Of a stretch of 55,070 nucleotides of DNA, positions 44,055 to 53,303 are shown one piece after another. Under the pieces are notes generated by a model. It was not told the origin of the DNA, searched no databases, and saw only the letters and a program-made list of their open reading frames with translations. How positions within the stretch are numbered: position 1 is the stretch's first letter; every line of letters begins with the position of its first letter. Location of the stretch: the NCBI GenBank assembly GCA_903928895.1, contig CAIYSR010000171.1:1-55070 (forward strand). Direction: 5' to 3'. Source of the stretch: an uncultured Rhodospirillales bacterium. GTDB lineage: Bacteria; Pseudomonadota; Alphaproteobacteria; Acetobacterales; Acetobacteraceae. A program made the translations under genes and the position numbers.

Positions 44055-45244
44055 CGGGGAGCAATCGCAAGGCGGGGTTCCAGACCCGCGCGATCCATTT
44101 CGGCTTTGATCCGGCGGACCATCACCGCGCGGTGACGCCACCGATCTACATGACCTCGACCTATGCGTTCGAGAGTGTGGAGGAGGCGGAGAGCGTGGCC
44201 GAGGCGGCGGGTGCGACCTATGCGCGGGAGCATAATCCGACGACTGCCATTCTGGAGGGGCGGCTGGCGGAGCTGGAGGGCGGTGAGGCCTGTGTCGCGG
44301 TGGCCTCGGGGATGGGGGCGGTGGGGACGCTGCTGCTGTCGCTGCTGTCGCAGGGCGACGCGGTGGTGGTGCATTCGACGTTGTATTCCAACACCTTCGC
44401 CATGGCCCATGACGGGCTGCCGCGGTTCGGCATCAGGGTGATCCCGGTGGATTTGTCGGAGCCGGCGAACCTCGATGGGGTGCTGGATGGCAGCGTGAAG
44501 CTGGTTTATTTCGAGACCCCGGTGAACCCGACGGCGCAGATCCTCGATATCGCGGCGATCGCGGCGCGCGCCCATGCGGCCGGGGCGCGGGTGGTGGTGG
44601 ACAGCACGTTCGCGTCGCCGGCGGTGCAGCGCCCGTTGGAGCATGGGGCGGATATCGTGCTGCATTCGTTAACGAAATACATCAACGGGCATGGCGATAT
44701 GCTGGGGGGCGCGTTGATCGGGGACAGGGAGACGATTGCGCGCATTCGCGGCACCGGGCTGCGCTACATCACCGGGGCGACGCTGTCGCCGATGGCGGCA
44801 TTTCTGGTGTTGCGTGGGCTCAAGACGTTGAAATTGCGGATGGATGTGCATGGCGCCAACGCGCTCGCGATTGCGCGCAGACTGGCAGCGGACCCCAAGG
44901 TGGCGTGGGTCTCGTATCCGTTTCTGGAGTCCAATCCGGGCTATGCGGCGGCGCGCCGGCAGATGGCGAACGGCTCGGCGATGATGGCGTTCGGCCTCAA
45001 GGCGGGGTTCGTGGGGGCGCGGCGGATGATGGATGGGCTTGAGGTGATTTCACGGGCGGTCAGCCTGGGCGATGCGGAGTCGCTGATCATGCATCCGGCC
45101 AGCCTGACCTACGCGCGCCGGCGGACGAAGCCGGAGGCGAAGCTGGCGACGGGGGTGGGGGAGGATCTGGTTCGGCTGTCCGTGGGGCTCGAAGATATCG
45201 AGGACCTGCTGGCCGATCTGGAGGCGGGGCTCGCGCGGGTCTAG
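44051..45244 (+). CDS. PLP-dependent methionine gamma-lyase / cystathionine gamma-synthase family enzyme
   Basis: This Cys/Met-metabolism PLP enzyme has 397 residues. It starts FQTRAIHFGFDP, then VTPPIYMTSTYAFES and YAREHNPTTAILEGRLAELE. The PLP lysine is K209 in HSLTKYINGHGDMLGG. VYFETPVNPTAQILDI and VSLGDAESLIMHPASLTYAR are further family blocks. It probably cleaves or replaces the gamma-substituent of a sulfur amino acid, and which reaction is not resolved. Position behind the flavoprotein pair suggests processing of the same substrate. Its TAG stop shares CTAG with the convergent MFS gene. Confidence 0.88.
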   Translation: MTGSNRKAGFQTRAIHFGFDPADHHRAVTPPIYMTSTYAFESVEEAESVAEAAGATYAREHNPTTAILEGRLAELEGGEACVAVASGMGAVGTLLLSLLSQGDAVVVHSTLYSNTFAMAHDGLPRFGIRVIPVDLSEPANLDGVLDGSVKLVYFETPVNPTAQILDIAAIAARAHAAGARVVVDSTFASPAVQRPLEHGADIVLHSLTKYINGHGDMLGGALIGDRETIARIRGTGLRYITGATLSPMAAFLVLRGLKTLKLRMDVHGANALAIARRLAADPKVAWVSYPFLESNPGYAAARRQMANGSAMMAFGLKAGFVGARRMMDGLEVISRAVSLGDAESLIMHPASLTYARRRTKPEAKLATGVGEDLVRLSVGLEDIEDLLADLEAGLARV

Positions 45245-46419
45245 GCGTTTGGCACCGTAAGTCTGACCGGGCGGGCCAGGACGATGAAGGCGCCGAGGGC
45301 GGCGGCGGTCAGGGCGGTGAGGATGGCGGCGACGATGAAGGGGGCGGTATCGATGGCGGTGAGGTCGCGGACCCAGCCGGCGAAGGGGGAGAAGACGCCG
45401 AGCCCGGCATAGAAGACGCTGTAGAACAGGCCCATGCCGACGGCGCGCTGGTCGGGGCGCAGGACCAGGGCGGGCAGGGCGACGATCAGGCCGCAGGGCA
45501 GGGCGAAGATGGTGCCGAGGATCACCATCAGCACAGCGGGGTGGGAGCTGTCGGGGACCAGGAGGAAGAGGGGGGCGACGATGATATAGCAGGCCGCCGT
45601 GAGCAGCATGGGGTGGCCGAGGCGGTGGCCGAGCCAGCCGCCGAGGGGGGAGACCGGGATGGTGGCGAAGCTCGCCAGGCTCAGCACCCAGCCGGCGGTG
45701 GCCAGCGTCATGCCGTGTTCGACGTAGTAGGCCGGCGCGAAGCCGAGGAGGATGATGTAGCCGGCGTTGGCCAGCATCCAGACGAGGCCGGCCATGACCA
45801 CGGCGGCGGTCACGCGCGGGCTCATGCCGAGGCGTATCGCAACGCGGGTGGCGGAGGCGGGCGGGTCGGGTTGGATGGTGGCGATGGCAAGGGCCAGGAA
45901 GGCGGCGCAGATGCCGGCGGTGACGAACATCACGCCGCGCCAGCCGATCGCCTCGACCGGGTAGGGCAGCACGATCGAGCCGAGGCCGATGCCGAGCGGC
46001 CAGGCACAGAGCAGGACGCCGATGGCGGTGCCGAGGGAGGCGTCGGGGAACCGGTCCATCACCATTTTGGAGACGACGATGTTCAGCATCACCGCGCCGA
46101 CGCCGGAGAGCAGGCGGAAGGTCAGGGCGACGGCGAAACCGGGGGCGAGGCCGAGGCCGATGCCGCCGGCGACCATGAGTGCGAGGCCGGCGATGAGGAT
46201 GCGGCGGTCGCCGAAATGGGCACTCAGCCAGCCCGCGGGGAGGGCGAGGAAGGCGCCGAGGCCCAGATAAGAGCCGGCGAGGGCGCCGAGGGCCGCGTAG
46301 TCAAGCCCGAGCTCGGCCATGATCGCCGGGCCCGCGGCGCCGACCGACTGGAACTGCGCCCCCATCGCCACCCGGATGAAGGTGACGATGGTGAGGAACA
46401 GCCAGGGGTTGGTCGCCAC
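45241..46419 (-). CDS. MFS transporter
   Basis: The 392-residue protein has about 12 hydrophobic segments. The loop motif between helices 2 and 3 is GWLSAHFGDRRILI (the MFS GxLaDrxGrr motif). The second half has a matching GGWLGHRLGHPMLL. The type resembles cyanate/nitrate-sugar-like MFS members, but the substrate is unknown. It converges on and overlaps the PLP enzyme by 4 bp (CTAG, both stops) and heads in the same direction as the FMN reductase upstream. Confidence 0.88.
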   Translation of the reverse strand: MATNPWLFLTIVTFIRVAMGAQFQSVGAAGPAIMAELGLDYAALGALAGSYLGLGAFLALPAGWLSAHFGDRRILIAGLALMVAGGIGLGLAPGFAVALTFRLLSGVGAVMLNIVVSKMVMDRFPDASLGTAIGVLLCAWPLGIGLGSIVLPYPVEAIGWRGVMFVTAGICAAFLALAIATIQPDPPASATRVAIRLGMSPRVTAAVVMAGLVWMLANAGYIILLGFAPAYYVEHGMTLATAGWVLSLASFATIPVSPLGGWLGHRLGHPMLLTAACYIIVAPLFLLVPDSSHPAVLMVILGTIFALPCGLIVALPALVLRPDQRAVGMGLFYSVFYAGLGVFSPFAGWVRDLTAIDTAPFIVAAILTALTAAALGAFIVLARPVRLTVPNA

Positions 46420-46441
46420 GGGAGGTTCAGGCGTGAGGCGT

Positions 46442-47005
46442 TCAGGCGGAGGCGGCGAGGCGGCGGGTCCAGGCGGCGAGGGCAGCGATCTGTTGCTTGA
46501 TCAGGCCGCGGGCGACATCATCGGTCAGGCGGCCGTCGGCGTCGAACTTTGTAGCGGCGTTGGTGACGAAGACCTCGGGCGCGCCGAGGATGTGCATGCC
46601 CTGGCTCGCGAGGACCTGGCGGATATGGTACTGCGCGCGCGCGGCACCGAGGCCGCCGCCGGTGCTGACGAGGGAGACCGGCTTGTACATCCAGGCGGAC
46701 TTGCCGTAGGGCCGCGAGGCCCAGTCGATGGCGTTTTTGAGCACGCCGGGGAAGGAGTAGTTATATTCGGGCACGGCGAAGATGATGGCGTCGGCCTTCA
46801 GCACGCGATCCTTCAGGCGCTGAGCGGTGGCGGGGAAGCCGGCGGCCTCGATGTCACCGTTGTAGAGGGGGATGTCGGAGTAGTCGTAGATTTCGATCGC
46901 GACGTCGGCCGGGGCCTCCTGCTGCGCGGTGCGGAGCAGGGCGGTGTTGAAGGAGGCTTTGCGCAGGCTGCCGGAGATGGCGAGGATGTCGAGCTGGGCG
47001 GTCAT
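46442..47005 (-). CDS. NAD(P)H-dependent FMN reductase
   Basis: This flavodoxin-like quinone/chromate reductase-type protein has 187 residues. It starts LDILAISGSLRKASFNTALL (FMN-phosphate loop GSLRKxSFN) and has FAVPEYNYSFPGVLKNAIDW and KPVSLVSTGGGLGAARAQ, the usual family motifs (PEYN, GGLGGxRA-like). It probably reduces FMN, quinones or azo/nitro compounds. It lies 22 bp upstream of the MFS gene on the same strand. Confidence 0.92.
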   Translation of the reverse strand: MTAQLDILAISGSLRKASFNTALLRTAQQEAPADVAIEIYDYSDIPLYNGDIEAAGFPATAQRLKDRVLKADAIIFAVPEYNYSFPGVLKNAIDWASRPYGKSAWMYKPVSLVSTGGGLGAARAQYHIRQVLASQGMHILGAPEVFVTNAATKFDADGRLTDDVARGLIKQQIAALAAWTRRLAASA

Positions 47006-47055
47006 GGTTCACCTTCGAATGATAACGATGGTTATGATTTAGCGCATGGCGGACG

Positions 47056-47511
47056 TCATGCAAGAGGCGCTTGGCCGGGAGTCCAGCCATGCGGCGCGAG
47101 CGTGAAGCCGGCGAAGTCGAAGGTGGGGGCGACGATGCAGGTCACCAGCGTCCAGGCGCCGAGGGCGGTGGCGGCTTGCCAGGCGTCGCGCGGGACGAGG
47201 GTTTGCAGGGTTTCGCCGGCGGCGAGGGCGGGACCGAGGCGGTGGTCCGTGTGGTCCCAACCATCGGATGAAACATGCAGGGCGAGCGCGGCCCCGGCGT
47301 TCCAGATCCAGAGTTCGGCGGCGTCAACGCGGTGCCAATGGCTGCGCTCGCCGGCGGCCAGGAGGAACAGGATGGCGGTGCCGGCACCGCGGGTGCCGTC
47401 GGGCGGGGTGTCGCGCCAGGTTTCGCGATAGTGGCCGCCCTCGGGGTGCGGATGTAGGCCGAGGGCTGCGATGACGGCGGGGGCGGGGAGCGTGGGGTCG
47501 CGCAGGTCCAC
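47056..47511 (-). CDS. Cupin-5 (DUF985) family protein
   Basis: The 151-residue small cupin has a GTG start. It reads AALGLHPHPEGGHYRETWRD, TAILFLLAAGERSHWHRVDA with cupin histidines, AELWIWNAGAALAL and a C-terminal VTCIVAPTFDFAGFTLA, the normal DUF985 layout. It starts directly after the GST stop, on the same strand. Biochemical function of the family is poorly known. Confidence 0.9.
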   Translation of the reverse strand: MDLRDPTLPAPAVIAALGLHPHPEGGHYRETWRDTPPDGTRGAGTAILFLLAAGERSHWHRVDAAELWIWNAGAALALHVSSDGWDHTDHRLGPALAAGETLQTLVPRDAWQAATALGAWTLVTCIVAPTFDFAGFTLAPHGWTPGQAPLA

Positions 47512-48114
47512 TCAGACGGCGTCGCGCGGGGTTGTGCGGGCGATGCAGGGGTTCTCGGCGAAGCCGGCGCACCAGGCGGCGAGGCGGGGGTGGGTGTCGC
47601 GCCAGGGCTCGTGGGCGAAGCGGAAATCGAGGTAGCCCAGCGCGCACGCGATGCTGATGGTGCCGATGTCGACAGTGCGGTGCGGCGGGTCGGACTCCAG
47701 CACGGCGAGGGTGCGCACGACGGCGGCCTGCTGGCGCGCCATGAAGGCGTCGCGCGCGGCTTCCTGCGGGCGGAGGCTCTCCATGCGGCGGGCGACGGCG
47801 GCGTCGAGGATGCCGTCGGCCATGGCCTGCTGCTTCAGCGCCCGCCAGCGCGCGCGCCCGACGGGCGGAAAGAGGATGGCGGGGCCGTCGATGCTGTCGA
47901 GGTATTCGCAGATCACCGGGCTGTCGAACAAGGCGGCGCCGTCGGAGGTGACGAGACAGGGGATGCGCGAGAGCGGGTTCACGGCGAGGAGTTCGGCCGG
48001 GGACTCGAACGGTTTGACCGGGACGAGCTCGATCTGGCGGTCGAGATCGAGGGCGATGGCGCAGGCCAACACTTTACGGACATAGGGGCTCGAGGGCGCG
48101 TAGAAAAGCTTCAT
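47512..48114 (-). CDS. Glutathione S-transferase family protein
   Basis: The ATG at 48114 gives 200 residues. A longer upstream frame overlaps gloB and was rejected. The thioredoxin-like N-terminal domain reads KLFYAPSSPYVRKVLACAIA, VNPLSRIPCLV (cis-Pro) and FDSPVICEYLD (the glutathione-binding DSxxI motif is S63-like). The helical C-terminal domain contains TISIACALGYLDFRF. It is adjacent to gloB, so a glutathione-linked detoxification pair is likely. Confidence 0.92.
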   Translation of the reverse strand: MKLFYAPSSPYVRKVLACAIALDLDRQIELVPVKPFESPAELLAVNPLSRIPCLVTSDGAALFDSPVICEYLDSIDGPAILFPPVGRARWRALKQQAMADGILDAAVARRMESLRPQEAARDAFMARQQAAVVRTLAVLESDPPHRTVDIGTISIACALGYLDFRFAHEPWRDTHPRLAAWCAGFAENPCIARTTPRDAV

Positions 48115-48124
48115 CGTGGGGTCC

Positions 48125-48847
48125 TCAGAACGAGTCCTTGCGGGCACGCAGGCTGGCCAGGGCGGCGATGTCGGGCGCGCGCAGGAAGGGGTTGGCGGCC
48201 AGTTCGTCCTCCATGCGGCTGGGCAGGCTGGGGGTGCCGGCGGCGCGCCAGGCGGCGACCTGGGCGGCGTAGGCGGCGAGGGCCTGGTTGTCCGGATCGG
48301 CATGGAGCGCGAAGCGGGCGTTGCTGGCGGTGTATTCGTGGCCGCAGCAGACCAGCGTGTCCGGGCCGAGGGCGGCGAGCTTGGCGAGGCTGTGGAACAT
48401 CTCGGCTGCGGTGCCTTCGAGCAGGCGGCCGCAGCCGAGGCTGAAGAGGGTGTCGCCGCAGAGCAGGACGTGGCCGTCGGCGAAATGGAAGGAGATGTGA
48501 CCGCGCGTGTGACCCGGGGTTTCCAACACTGCGGCGGTGGCGTTGCCGAGGGTGACGGTGTCGCCTTCAGCGACCTGCTGGTCGAGCCGGGGCAGGCGAT
48601 GGGCATCGGCGCGGGCGCCGACCACCTTGGCGCCGTAGCGCGCGCGGATGTCGTCGGTGCCGGCGATGTGGTCGCCGTGATGGTGGGTCAGCAGGATCAG
48701 GTCGAGCCGGCCACCGGCGGCGTCGATCGCGGCGGCGACCGGGGCAACTTCGGCAGGGTCGACGATTGCGGTGGCGCCAGTCTCGCTGCAGCGCAGGAGC
48801 CAAGCGTAGTTGTCGGACAATATAGGGACGAGGTGTGCTGTGATCAT
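48125..48847 (-). CDS. gloB: Hydroxyacylglutathione hydrolase (glyoxalase II)
   Basis: GloB hydrolyses S-D-lactoylglutathione to lactate and glutathione. The protein has 240 residues with the metallo-beta-lactamase motif THHHGDH at 54-60, GHTRGHISFH near 112 and LLCGDTLFSLGCGRLLEG near 128-145. It continues VCCGHEYTASNARFAL, the family C-terminal signature. It is 10 bp upstream of the GST gene. Confidence 0.95.
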   Translation of the reverse strand: MITAHLVPILSDNYAWLLRCSETGATAIVDPAEVAPVAAAIDAAGGRLDLILLTHHHGDHIAGTDDIRARYGAKVVGARADAHRLPRLDQQVAEGDTVTLGNATAAVLETPGHTRGHISFHFADGHVLLCGDTLFSLGCGRLLEGTAAEMFHSLAKLAALGPDTLVCCGHEYTASNARFALHADPDNQALAAYAAQVAAWRAAGTPSLPSRMEDELAANPFLRAPDIAALASLRARKDSF

Positions 48848-48913
48848 GGGACCGATGTAGCACCGACCGGCGCCGCCGCAAACGGCAGGAAGATGACAAG
48901 CGGGGGTGGGGGC

Positions 48914-49786
48914 TCAGCCGGCGGCCAGGGCGGCGGTGATGGCGGCGATGGTGCGCGGGCCGGCGAGGCCGTCGGCGGGCAGGTTGTGACGGGTCTGGAA
49001 GGCCAGGATGGCGGCTGTGGTGGCCGGGCCGGGCTTGCCGTCGACCAGGAGCGGCGGATCGGCGCGGAGATGGTTGAGCGATTGCTGAAGCCAGAGCGTG
49101 TCGCTGCTTGCGGCCGCGGGTTGCCCGGCCGCGGGCGCGGAGGGGTCGAGGAGGGGCCAGATCTGGTCAAACAGGGCCTGGCGCTCGGCCAGACCGTTGA
49201 CGCCGCCGTTGATGACGCGGGTGATGCTGGGCAGGTCGTTGCGGTCGGCGGCGTCGTTGAGGTGGCCTTCGGTCCATTCGCCGAGCGCGGGCGCGAGAGC
49301 GTAGGCGGGGTCGACGATGAGGGTGGGGCTTGTTTCGAAGTCGGCCTCGGCGAGATCGCCCATGCGCTTGTAGTTGGCGCGGCCGGTGGTTTGCAGCAGG
49401 CCGCCACCACGGTATCGGTAGCCGTCGCCGGGCTGGGTGTTGCCGAGTTCGCGGGCCTTGTGCGGGTTGCCCAGGCCGTAGACGCGTTCGGCCAGGGCCG
49501 GCTCGTTGCCGAGCAGGGCGTCGGCTTCGTCGGGGCGGATGGCGGCGGAGTGGTTCCCGACGCCGAAGATTTGCAGCAGCCGGGTGGTGGTGCGGTAGGC
49601 GAGGGATTCGAAGAGGATGGTGCCGCCGCCGGTTTCGTGCAGGGCCTGGGCGAGGAAATGGGCCAGGCGCAGCGGCGTGGTGATGCCGGCGGCCGCGAAC
49701 GCGGCGTCGCCGGCGTCGAAGGCGTGGATGTAGTTGGGCAAGGCGCGCGGGGCGATATGGGCGACGACGTCGATGGCGCGCAGCAT
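48914..49786 (-). CDS. GH19 endolysin-like protein with peptidoglycan-binding domain
   Basis: The protein has 290 residues. The GH19 chitinase/endolysin fold is visible as [20 protein letters not shown] (catalytic Glu in HETGGG), [20 protein letters not shown] and [15 protein letters not shown]. Residues about 225-285 form a PG_binding_1 domain ([20 protein letters not shown]). No signal peptide is seen, which fits a phage-type lysin or a holin-dependent enzyme. No other phage genes are nearby. It is divergent from aat. Confidence 0.88.
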   Translation of the reverse strand: MLRAIDVVAHIAPRALPNYIHAFDAGDAAFAAAGITTPLRLAHFLAQALHETGGGTILFESLAYRTTTRLLQIFGVGNHSAAIRPDEADALLGNEPALAERVYGLGNPHKARELGNTQPGDGYRYRGGGLLQTTGRANYKRMGDLAEADFETSPTLIVDPAYALAPALGEWTEGHLNDAADRNDLPSITRVINGGVNGLAERQALFDQIWPLLDPSAPAAGQPAAASSDTLWLQQSLNHLRADPPLLVDGKPGPATTAAILAFQTRHNLPADGLAGPRTIAAITAALAAG

Positions 49787-49904
49787 GGGCGGGCTCCCTC
49801 GGAGGATGTGTTATTATTGTGAACATCAACGCCGGCGCAACCTCTTTCGCCGGCCTCTCGAGCGGCATGCTTTCGGGATGGCGCGGGCTGGGGCAGACTG
49901 GGGT

Positions 49905-50552
49905 ATGTCGCGACGCTCGCTCAAGGTGACGCCCGAGCTGCTGCTGCGGGCCTATCAGGCCGGGATGTTCCCGATGGCGGAGACGCGCGAAGCGCGGGAT
50001 TTGTTCTGGCTCGATCCGGAGGAGCGCGGGATTCTGCCGCTCGACGGGTTCCATGTGCCGCGGCGGTTGCTGCGCACGGTGCTGTCGGGGGTTTACAGGG
50101 TGAGCGTGGACACCGATTTCGCCGGCACCATTGCCAACTGTGCGGCGCCGCGGCCGGGGCATCCGGAAACCTGGATCAATCCTGATATCGTCCGGCTCTA
50201 TACCGCGCTGCATGGCATGGGGTTCGCCCATTCGGTGGAATGCCGGCGCGAGGGTGTGCTGGTGGGCGGGCTGTATGGGGTGGCGATCGGCGGGGCGTTT
50301 TTCGGCGAGAGCATGTTCAGCACGGCGCGCGATGCCTCCAAGGTGGCGCTGGTGCATCTGGTCGCGCGGATGCTGCTGGGCGGGTTCCGGCTGCTGGATA
50401 CCCAGTTCATCACGGAGCATCTGACTCAATTCGGGGCGATCGAGATTCCGCGGGCCGAGTATCGGGCGCGGCTCGACGGCGCGTTGCAGGTCGACGCTGC
50501 TTTGCTGGCGGAGCCGCCCAGGCTGATGGAGGCGATCCGAGGGTTGGGGTGA
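49905..50552 (+). CDS. aat: Leucyl/phenylalanyl-tRNA--protein transferase
   Basis: Aat appends Leu or Phe to proteins with N-terminal Lys/Arg, making them N-end-rule substrates for ClpS-ClpAP. The ATG at 49905 gives 215 residues. Family motifs are [67 protein letters not shown] and [20 protein letters not shown]. Upstream extension to 49734 was rejected because it runs into the divergent GH19 gene. Confidence 0.95.
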   Translation: MSRRSLKVTPELLLRAYQAGMFPMAETREARDLFWLDPEERGILPLDGFHVPRRLLRTVLSGVYRVSVDTDFAGTIANCAAPRPGHPETWINPDIVRLYTALHGMGFAHSVECRREGVLVGGLYGVAIGGAFFGESMFSTARDASKVALVHLVARMLLGGFRLLDTQFITEHLTQFGAIEIPRAEYRARLDGALQVDAALLAEPPRLMEAIRGLG

Positions 50553-50576
50553 GGCCGTCCGGCGCGCTGCGCGGGA

Positions 50577-51299
50577 TCAGCCGGCCTCGGCGAAGACCAG
50601 CCGCCGCAGCCGCCGGCCGGCACTGGGGACGGCGGCATAGAGGTCCTTGCTCGCTTCGGTCAGGGTGACGCCGGCGAGGCGGGGGGCGAGGCGGCGGCCG
50701 GCGCCTTCCCACACATGGGCGCCGCGCAGCACCAGGCGCTGGCGCGAGGGCGGCACGTAGAGGGCGGTGTCGCGCCGCTCCACGCGGAACAGCGCATCGG
50801 CCAGCAGCCGTTCGATCTGCCCGGCCGAGAACGGCTGGCCCTGGCCGAAGGGGGTGCTGTCGAGATGGGCCCAGAGCCCGGTGCGGTTGGGCGCTACGAC
50901 CAGCAGCCTTCCGTCATCCTTGAGCACGCGCCAGACCTCGCGCAGCATCGGGCGCACGCTTTCGGCGGCTTCCAGCCCGTGCACCAGCAGCACCCGGTCA
51001 AAACTCAGGTCGGCGAAGGGCAGGGCGGTTTCCTCGGCCGTGCAGGCCAGGTTCGCGGCCCCCGGTGGCCAGCGCGCGGCGCCGATCTGGGCGGGGGTGA
51101 GGGCGATGGTGCGCGCAGCGTTCTCGCGCCACAGGCGCAGGAACGGGGCGGGGTAGCCGAGGCCGAGCACCGACATGCCGTCGAGTCGCGGCCATAGTAT
51201 CGCCAGGCGTCGGCGCAGGAGATGCGCCGCCATCGCGCCGGTGGGGGTCGCGTAGAACTCCGCCGTGACATGGGTGTCGCTGACCATGGCCTCCGTCAT
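50577..51299 (-). CDS. SAM-dependent methyltransferase (class I)
   Basis: The start at 51299 gives 240 residues, and MVSDTHV four codons later is also possible. Visible are SVLGLGYPAPFLRLWRE (a diverged SAM-binding motif I), the Methyltransf_11 part AEETALPFADLSFDRVLLVH, and LREVWRVLKDDGRLLVVAPN. The C-terminal half is specific to a family often found near gloB in alphaproteobacteria. Substrate is unknown. Confidence 0.87.
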   Translation of the reverse strand: MTEAMVSDTHVTAEFYATPTGAMAAHLLRRRLAILWPRLDGMSVLGLGYPAPFLRLWRENAARTIALTPAQIGAARWPPGAANLACTAEETALPFADLSFDRVLLVHGLEAAESVRPMLREVWRVLKDDGRLLVVAPNRTGLWAHLDSTPFGQGQPFSAGQIERLLADALFRVERRDTALYVPPSRQRLVLRGAHVWEGAGRRLAPRLAGVTLTEASKDLYAAVPSAGRRLRRLVFAEAG

Positions 51300-51422
51300 A
51301 TCACAGGTGCGGGACCGGGGCATCGGGCGGCGGGTGCGGCGCAATTTGATCTTGTCTGACGGCGGCGAACGCCGCAGAACGGATTTGCGTCCGGTCCATC
51401 TTCCCCGCAGGCGAAACACAGA

Positions 51423-53303
51423 ATGGCGACGATCCAGGTCACGAACGACACCCAGGCGGACCTCGTCAGCGCGATCGCGAGGGCGGGGGCGGGCGACGTC
51501 ATCGTCTTCAGCACGGCCGGCACGATCATTTTAAGCGCGTCGTTGACGATCGGCCATGGCGTGACGATCGACGGCGGCGGGGCGATCACGCTGCAGGGCA
51601 ATGCGAGCTTCACCGATGTCGTGGTGACGGGCGGGGCGGTGACGATCAAGGGCCTGACGATCGCCAACGGTGCGGGCACCGGGGCGGCGGGGGCAGATGG
51701 CACGGCGGGCGCCGTCAATGGTGGGCAGGGCGGGGATGCGGCCGGCGGCATCTTCAACAACGGCGGGGCGCTGACGGTCAGCGGGGTGACCTTCCTCAAC
51801 GACAGCGCCACCGGCGGGGCGGGGGGGGCGGGCTTGTCGTTCGCCGACACCAGCGGGGCGGGCGGCGGCGGCGGCGGTGGGGGCGGCAGCGCGGCGGGGG
51901 CGATTTTCAACGAGGCGGGTTCGCTGGTGATCGCGAACCTGGTTTTCATCAACGTGACCGCGACGGGGGGCGCCGGTGGGGTGGGCGGGACCGGCGGCGG
52001 CGCCTTCACCACCGAGGGGGTGCCGACGCCGAGTTTCGGCGGGACCGGAGGGGCGGGCGGGCTGGGCGGGACGAATGACCTGCCGCCGCAGGACCCGGAG
52101 ACGTCGGGCGGGGCGTCTGGTGTCGCTGGCAGTGGGGTTGGCGGCAGTCTCGGCGCGTTCGGCGGTTTCGGTGCGGCGCCGCCGGCGGTCGGCTTCGCTT
52201 GGCAGGCCTCGGGGAGCGGCACCGCCGGCGATCCGGGTACCGGGAACAACGGGCTTGGCGGCGGCGGTGGCGGTGGCGGCGCGGGCGGGGTCGGGTTCAG
52301 CGCGATCGGTGGCGCCGGGCAGTTGGTGCCGTGTTTTGCCGCCGGGACGCGGATCGCGACGGGCGACGGCGAAATCGCGGTCGAGCGGTTGCGGGCCGGG
52401 GATGTGGTGCGTCTGGCGCGCGGCGGCACCGCGGCGGTGCGCTGGGTCGGGCATCGGGCGCTGCGCGTGGCCGGCCATCCGCGGCCGCAGGATGTGATGC
52501 CGGTAGGGGTGTTGGCCGGGGCGTTCGGCGAGGGGGTGCCGGGGCGCGACCTGCTGCTGTCACCGGATCATGCGGTGTTTGTCGCGGGCATGCTGGTGCC
52601 GGTCCGCTATCTGCTCAACGGCGCTACGGTGGCGAGCCGGACGGTCGAGCGGATTACCTATTACCATGTCGAGCTGGCGCGGCATGACGTGTTGCTGGCC
52701 GAGGGGCTGGCGGCGGAGAGTTTTCTTGATACCGGCAACCGCGGCGCCTTCGTCAATGGCGGCGGCGCGGTGATGGCGCATCCCGATTTTTCGCGGGCGG
52801 TGTGGCAGGCGCAGGGTTGCGCGCCGCTGGCGACCGGGGGGGAGGTGGTGCGCGCTGTGCAGGCGCACTTGCTGGCGCGCGCGGCGGAGCTGGGCTTCGC
52901 GGTGACGCTCGACGCGGCGCCGGAGCTGGTGGCGGATGGTGTCGTGGTCCGGGCGGTGTCCTGCATCGGCCATCTCTGGCGGTTCGAGCTGCCGCGCCCG
53001 GCCGGATTGCTGCGGCTGCGTTCGCGCCGGGCGGTGCCGAGCGAGATGGTGCCGGGCCATGCCGATGGGCGGCGGCTGGGTGTCGCGGTCAGCCTGTTGC
53101 GGGTGGATGGAAGGACGATCGACCTGGCCAGCGTCGGCGAGGGCTGGCATGGCGTGGAGGGTGGGCTCCGCTGGACCGACGGGGATGCGCTGCTGCCGGT
53201 CGCGGCGGGGCGGGTGGTCGAACTCAATCTGTTGCCGCTGGTTTCGTACTGGGTGGCCCCGGAGGTCAGCGCGGCGTCGAATGTCGCCGTGCCAGCTGCA
53301 TGA
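51423..53303 (+). CDS. Hint-domain protein with glycine-rich repetitive N-terminus
   Basis: The protein has 626 residues. Residues 1-60 look like a beta-helix start (DVIVFSTAGTIILSASLTIG, GVTIDGGGAITLQGN). Residues about 85-300 are dominated by Gly, Ala and Thr repeats with poly-Gly runs, a PE-PGRS-like composition. Cys304 begins a Hint domain: PCFAAGTRIATGDGEIAVER, LRAGDVVRLARGG and LLLSPDHAVFVAGMLVPVRY. The C-terminal region (about 440-626) is conserved in other Hint proteins by my recollection. No signal peptide is seen, so type I secretion or Hint-mediated processing is possible. It converges on the TPR gene with a 38-bp overlap. Confidence 0.87.
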   Translation: MATIQVTNDTQADLVSAIARAGAGDVIVFSTAGTIILSASLTIGHGVTIDGGGAITLQGNASFTDVVVTGGAVTIKGLTIANGAGTGAAGADGTAGAVNGGQGGDAAGGIFNNGGALTVSGVTFLNDSATGGAGGAGLSFADTSGAGGGGGGGGGSAAGAIFNEAGSLVIANLVFINVTATGGAGGVGGTGGGAFTTEGVPTPSFGGTGGAGGLGGTNDLPPQDPETSGGASGVAGSGVGGSLGAFGGFGAAPPAVGFAWQASGSGTAGDPGTGNNGLGGGGGGGGAGGVGFSAIGGAGQLVPCFAAGTRIATGDGEIAVERLRAGDVVRLARGGTAAVRWVGHRALRVAGHPRPQDVMPVGVLAGAFGEGVPGRDLLLSPDHAVFVAGMLVPVRYLLNGATVASRTVERITYYHVELARHDVLLAEGLAAESFLDTGNRGAFVNGGGAVMAHPDFSRAVWQAQGCAPLATGGEVVRAVQAHLLARAAELGFAVTLDAAPELVADGVVVRAVSCIGHLWRFELPRPAGLLRLRSRRAVPSEMVPGHADGRRLGVAVSLLRVDGRTIDLASVGEGWHGVEGGLRWTDGDALLPVAAGRVVELNLLPLVSYWVAPEVSAASNVAVPAA

